Assembly (NCBI GenBank): GCA_020634395.1 | Contig: JACKBU010000001.1 | Coordinates: 186,001-250,000 of the forward strand | Length of the DNA: 64,000 nucleotides | Origin: Ardenticatenaceae bacterium | Lineage (GTDB): Bacteria > Chloroflexota > Anaerolineae > Promineifilales > Promineifilaceae | Direction of reading: 5' to 3' | Shown: one piece after another, positions 62,369-64,000 of the stretch | Numbering within the stretch: position 1 is the stretch's first letter | Layout of the letters: each line of letters opens with the position of its first letter | Notes under the pieces: model-generated | What the model saw: the letters and a program-made list of their open reading frames with translations, nothing else | Told to the model about the DNA's origin: nothing | Databases searched by the model: none | Made by a program: the position numbers and the translations under genes

Positions 62369-63598
62369 TTAAGCCAGGGCCGGTTCAAAAGCCAGGGCGG
62401 CCTGGCGCAGCACTTCGGCCTTGTCGGTGTTTTCCCACGGCAGATCGATATCCGTACGGCCGAAGTGTCCGTAAGCGGCCGTGGCCCGGTAAATCGGCCG
62501 GCGCAAGTTCAGATCACGAATAATCGCGCCGGGGCGCAGATCAAAATGGTCATTGATGAGCTGAACGAGTTGGTCCGAGGTTAATTTGCCCGTGCCAAAG
62601 GTTTCAACATTGACGCTCAACGGTTCGGCCACGCCAATAGCATAGGCTACCTGCACTTCACAGCGGTCGGCCAGACCGGCGGCGACGATATTTTTGGCAA
62701 CCCAGCGGGCAGCATACGCCGCGCTGCGATCCACCTTGGTGCAGTCTTTGCCACTGAAAGCGCCACCGCCATGCCGGCCCATGCCACCGTATGTATCAAC
62801 GATGATTTTACGGCCGGTTACACCGGCGTCGCCCATGGGGCCGCCAACCACAAAACGACCGGTCGGGTTGACAAAAATACGCAGGTCTTCATCTACTAAA
62901 TCAGCTGGCAGAACCGGCATAATGACGTGTTCGATGATTTGGGCGCGAATATCTTCGGCGGAAATTTCCGGGGCATGCTGGGTGCTGACGAGAACAGTGT
63001 GGACGCGTTTGGGACGGCCGTAACTGTACTCAATCGTCACCTGCGCCTTGCCGTCCGGGCGGACCCAGGGCAGCGTGCCGTCGCGGCGTACCTGGGCCAG
63101 GCGGCGAGTCAGGGCGTGAGCCAGATGAATAGGCAGGGGCATCAGTTCTTCAGTTTCATTACAGGCGAAACCAAACATCATACCCTGGTCGCCGGCGCCA
63201 ATCGCGTTTAGCGCGGCTTCGTGGTCGCCGTTGTTGCGGTACTCCAGGGCACGATCGACGCCCTGGGCAATGTCGGGGCTTTGACTGGCAATAGCTGCCT
63301 GCACGCCGCAGGTATGGCCATCGAACCCTTTGCTGCTGTCATCGAAACCAATCTCGACGACTACTTTGCGGACTAAATCATCGAAGTTGACGAAAGCGGT
63401 TGTGGTAATTTCGCCAAGCAACAGGACGAAGCCGGTTTTGACGGCCGTTTCACACGCCACACGCGCATTCGGATCCTGCTCCATAATCGCATCCAATACG
63501 GCGTCACTGATCTGATCGCACATCTTGTCGGGATGCCCTTCTGTAACGGACTCCGATGTGAAAAGCAGGCTAGGTGCTGTCATGAATGTTGTTGTCAT
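62369..63598 (-). CDS. metK: S-adenosylmethionine synthetase
   Basis: 409 residues. Makes SAM from methionine and ATP. Signatures are SESVTEGHPDKMCDQISDAVLD, GAGDQGMMFGFACNET and GGGAFSGKDCTKVDRSAAYAARW. GGAGGT (63608-63613) precedes ATG 63598. The open frame extends further upstream into the leader but without support. Expression is controlled by the SAM-I riboswitch and terminator upstream. Confidence 0.98.
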   Translation of the reverse strand: MTTTFMTAPSLLFTSESVTEGHPDKMCDQISDAVLDAIMEQDPNARVACETAVKTGFVLLLGEITTTAFVNFDDLVRKVVVEIGFDDSSKGFDGHTCGVQAAIASQSPDIAQGVDRALEYRNNGDHEAALNAIGAGDQGMMFGFACNETEELMPLPIHLAHALTRRLAQVRRDGTLPWVRPDGKAQVTIEYSYGRPKRVHTVLVSTQHAPEISAEDIRAQIIEHVIMPVLPADLVDEDLRIFVNPTGRFVVGGPMGDAGVTGRKIIVDTYGGMGRHGGGAFSGKDCTKVDRSAAYAARWVAKNIVAAGLADRCEVQVAYAIGVAEPLSVNVETFGTGKLTSDQLVQLINDHFDLRPGAIIRDLNLRRPIYRATAAYGHFGRTDIDLPWENTDKAEVLRQAALAFEPALA

Positions 63599-63682
63599 TT
63601 TAAAAATACCTCCAAAATTTGTGAATGATCTGTTCATCTCTCGACTTAAATGCTTCACTCTTGTGTAGGAGGGTGGCATGGG

Positions 63683-63717
63683 CAAATAAAAAGCCTCTTA
63701 ACCGGCGTTAAGAGGCT
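63683..63717 (-). terminator. riboswitch-controlled terminator of metK
   Basis: Reading the minus strand: AGCCTCTTAAC (63717-63707), four-base loop, GTTAAGAGGCT (63702-63692), then TTTTTATTT. Perfect 11-bp stem between the riboswitch and the metK ATG. Confidence 0.93.
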
Positions 63718-63736
63718 TGCTTTATTTCAGGCTCAC

Positions 63737-63836
63737 CTCTTATCTGCCAGCCAACGCTGTCGGAATTAGCACCTTCCCTAGTATGGGGGTTGCTGCAGTT
63801 TCTACGGGCCGTTCCCTCCACTGCTCCTGATAAGAG
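63737..63836 (-). ncRNA. SAM-I (S-box) riboswitch
   Basis: Minus strand. Starts with CTCTTATCAGGAG (P1 and kink-turn side), contains GTGGAGGGAACGGCCCG, GAAAC..CAGCAACC, the GGTGCTAATTCC core and CAGCGTTGGCTG, and closes with AGATAAGAG (P1 3' strand). These match the S-box consensus in order. The P1 3' strand TAAGAGG (63742-63736) is also complementary to CCTCTTA of the terminator, so without SAM it can form an antiterminator; with SAM the terminator forms and metK is off. Confidence 0.95.
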
Positions 63837-63867
63837 TGTTAACTATGTAGTTTTTAAGTGACTTTTG

Positions 63868-63895
63868 AGTATAACGAATCAGCCTAGATTGTCAA
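63868..63895 (-). promoter_or_regulatory. metK promoter
   Basis: Minus strand -35 TTGACA (63895-63890), 16-base spacer, -10 TATACT (63873-63868), about 30 bases before the riboswitch. The last 100 bases of the window carry no recognised feature. Confidence 0.85.
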
Positions 63896-64000
63896 ACAAA
63901 AATCGCTTGAAAGCCACCTGCTGACCGTCAGATTAAGGCAGCCCTCTTACAAAGTTGATTACGGAGCTGACCAGGACTGTGCCCTACTCCCAACTCTCCG

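Overview
The window looks like a chromosomal segment of a GC-rich, free-living heterotroph, most likely a Chloroflexota member of the Anaerolineae/Ardenticatenia type. The grounds are inference: lipoproteins with Thr/Val/Glu-rich linkers, a topoisomerase I with an extra N-terminal zinc ribbon, leaderless promoters, a BTAD/NB-ARC regulator, and NBR1-like and SdrD-B-like surface domains. I see no rRNA, tRNA, CRISPR array, prophage or insertion sequence. The octamer ACGGCCGT is scattered through the whole window, about 140 copies by hand count.

1-11 kb: a BTAD/NB-ARC regulator cut by the left edge, a small protein, a thiolase and histidine ammonia-lyase on the minus strand. On the plus strand follow holB, a 21-bp tandem repeat, an M50-like membrane protein lacking the catalytic Glu, an inositol-phosphatase family enzyme, an M42 aminopeptidase with a possible 16-residue leaderless leader peptide, and a large surface lipoprotein. 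11-15.5 kb: a FadR-like regulator with its own operator, an alkylglycerone-phosphate-synthase-like flavoenzyme and a GlpD-type dehydrogenase with a C-terminal membrane helix, plausibly lipid or glycerol-phosphate metabolism. 15.5-22 kb: rpsO-pnp, an AI-2E family permease, a small protein, radC and an unknown protein.

22-33 kb: FecR-like protein, acylphosphatase and pyrD (minus); a nucleotidyltransferase, glycosidase-like protein and solute-binding lipoprotein overlapping one another (plus); then a 2-TM protein, a 179-residue protein and an SPFH protein fused to an excisionase-type helix-turn-helix; then a 1052-residue protein combining two glycosidase-like barrels, two NBR1-like domains and a C39-like peptidase. 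33-44 kb: a secreted nuclease, an M32 carboxypeptidase, two tandem CNNM/CorC proteins, and an M4 protease with an emfourin-type inhibitor.

44-54 kb: a LacI-controlled sugar cluster (binding protein, two permeases, GH13 glucosidase, GT4 glycosyltransferase, GH13_18-type phosphorylase) with paired operators around the lacI promoter; no ATPase gene is present, so a shared ATPase is presumably used. 54-64 kb (all minus): a VapC/antitoxin pair, dprA-manC-topA, ffh-rpsP-khpA-rimM, and metK behind a SAM-I riboswitch whose aptamer and terminator sequences show the expected switching complementarity.

Recurrent themes are leaderless transcription (the -10 box ends six or seven bases before the start codon of several genes), intergenic hairpins built from short repeated words that recur at different loci, and the ACGGCCGT octamer both in coding sequence and in terminator stems.
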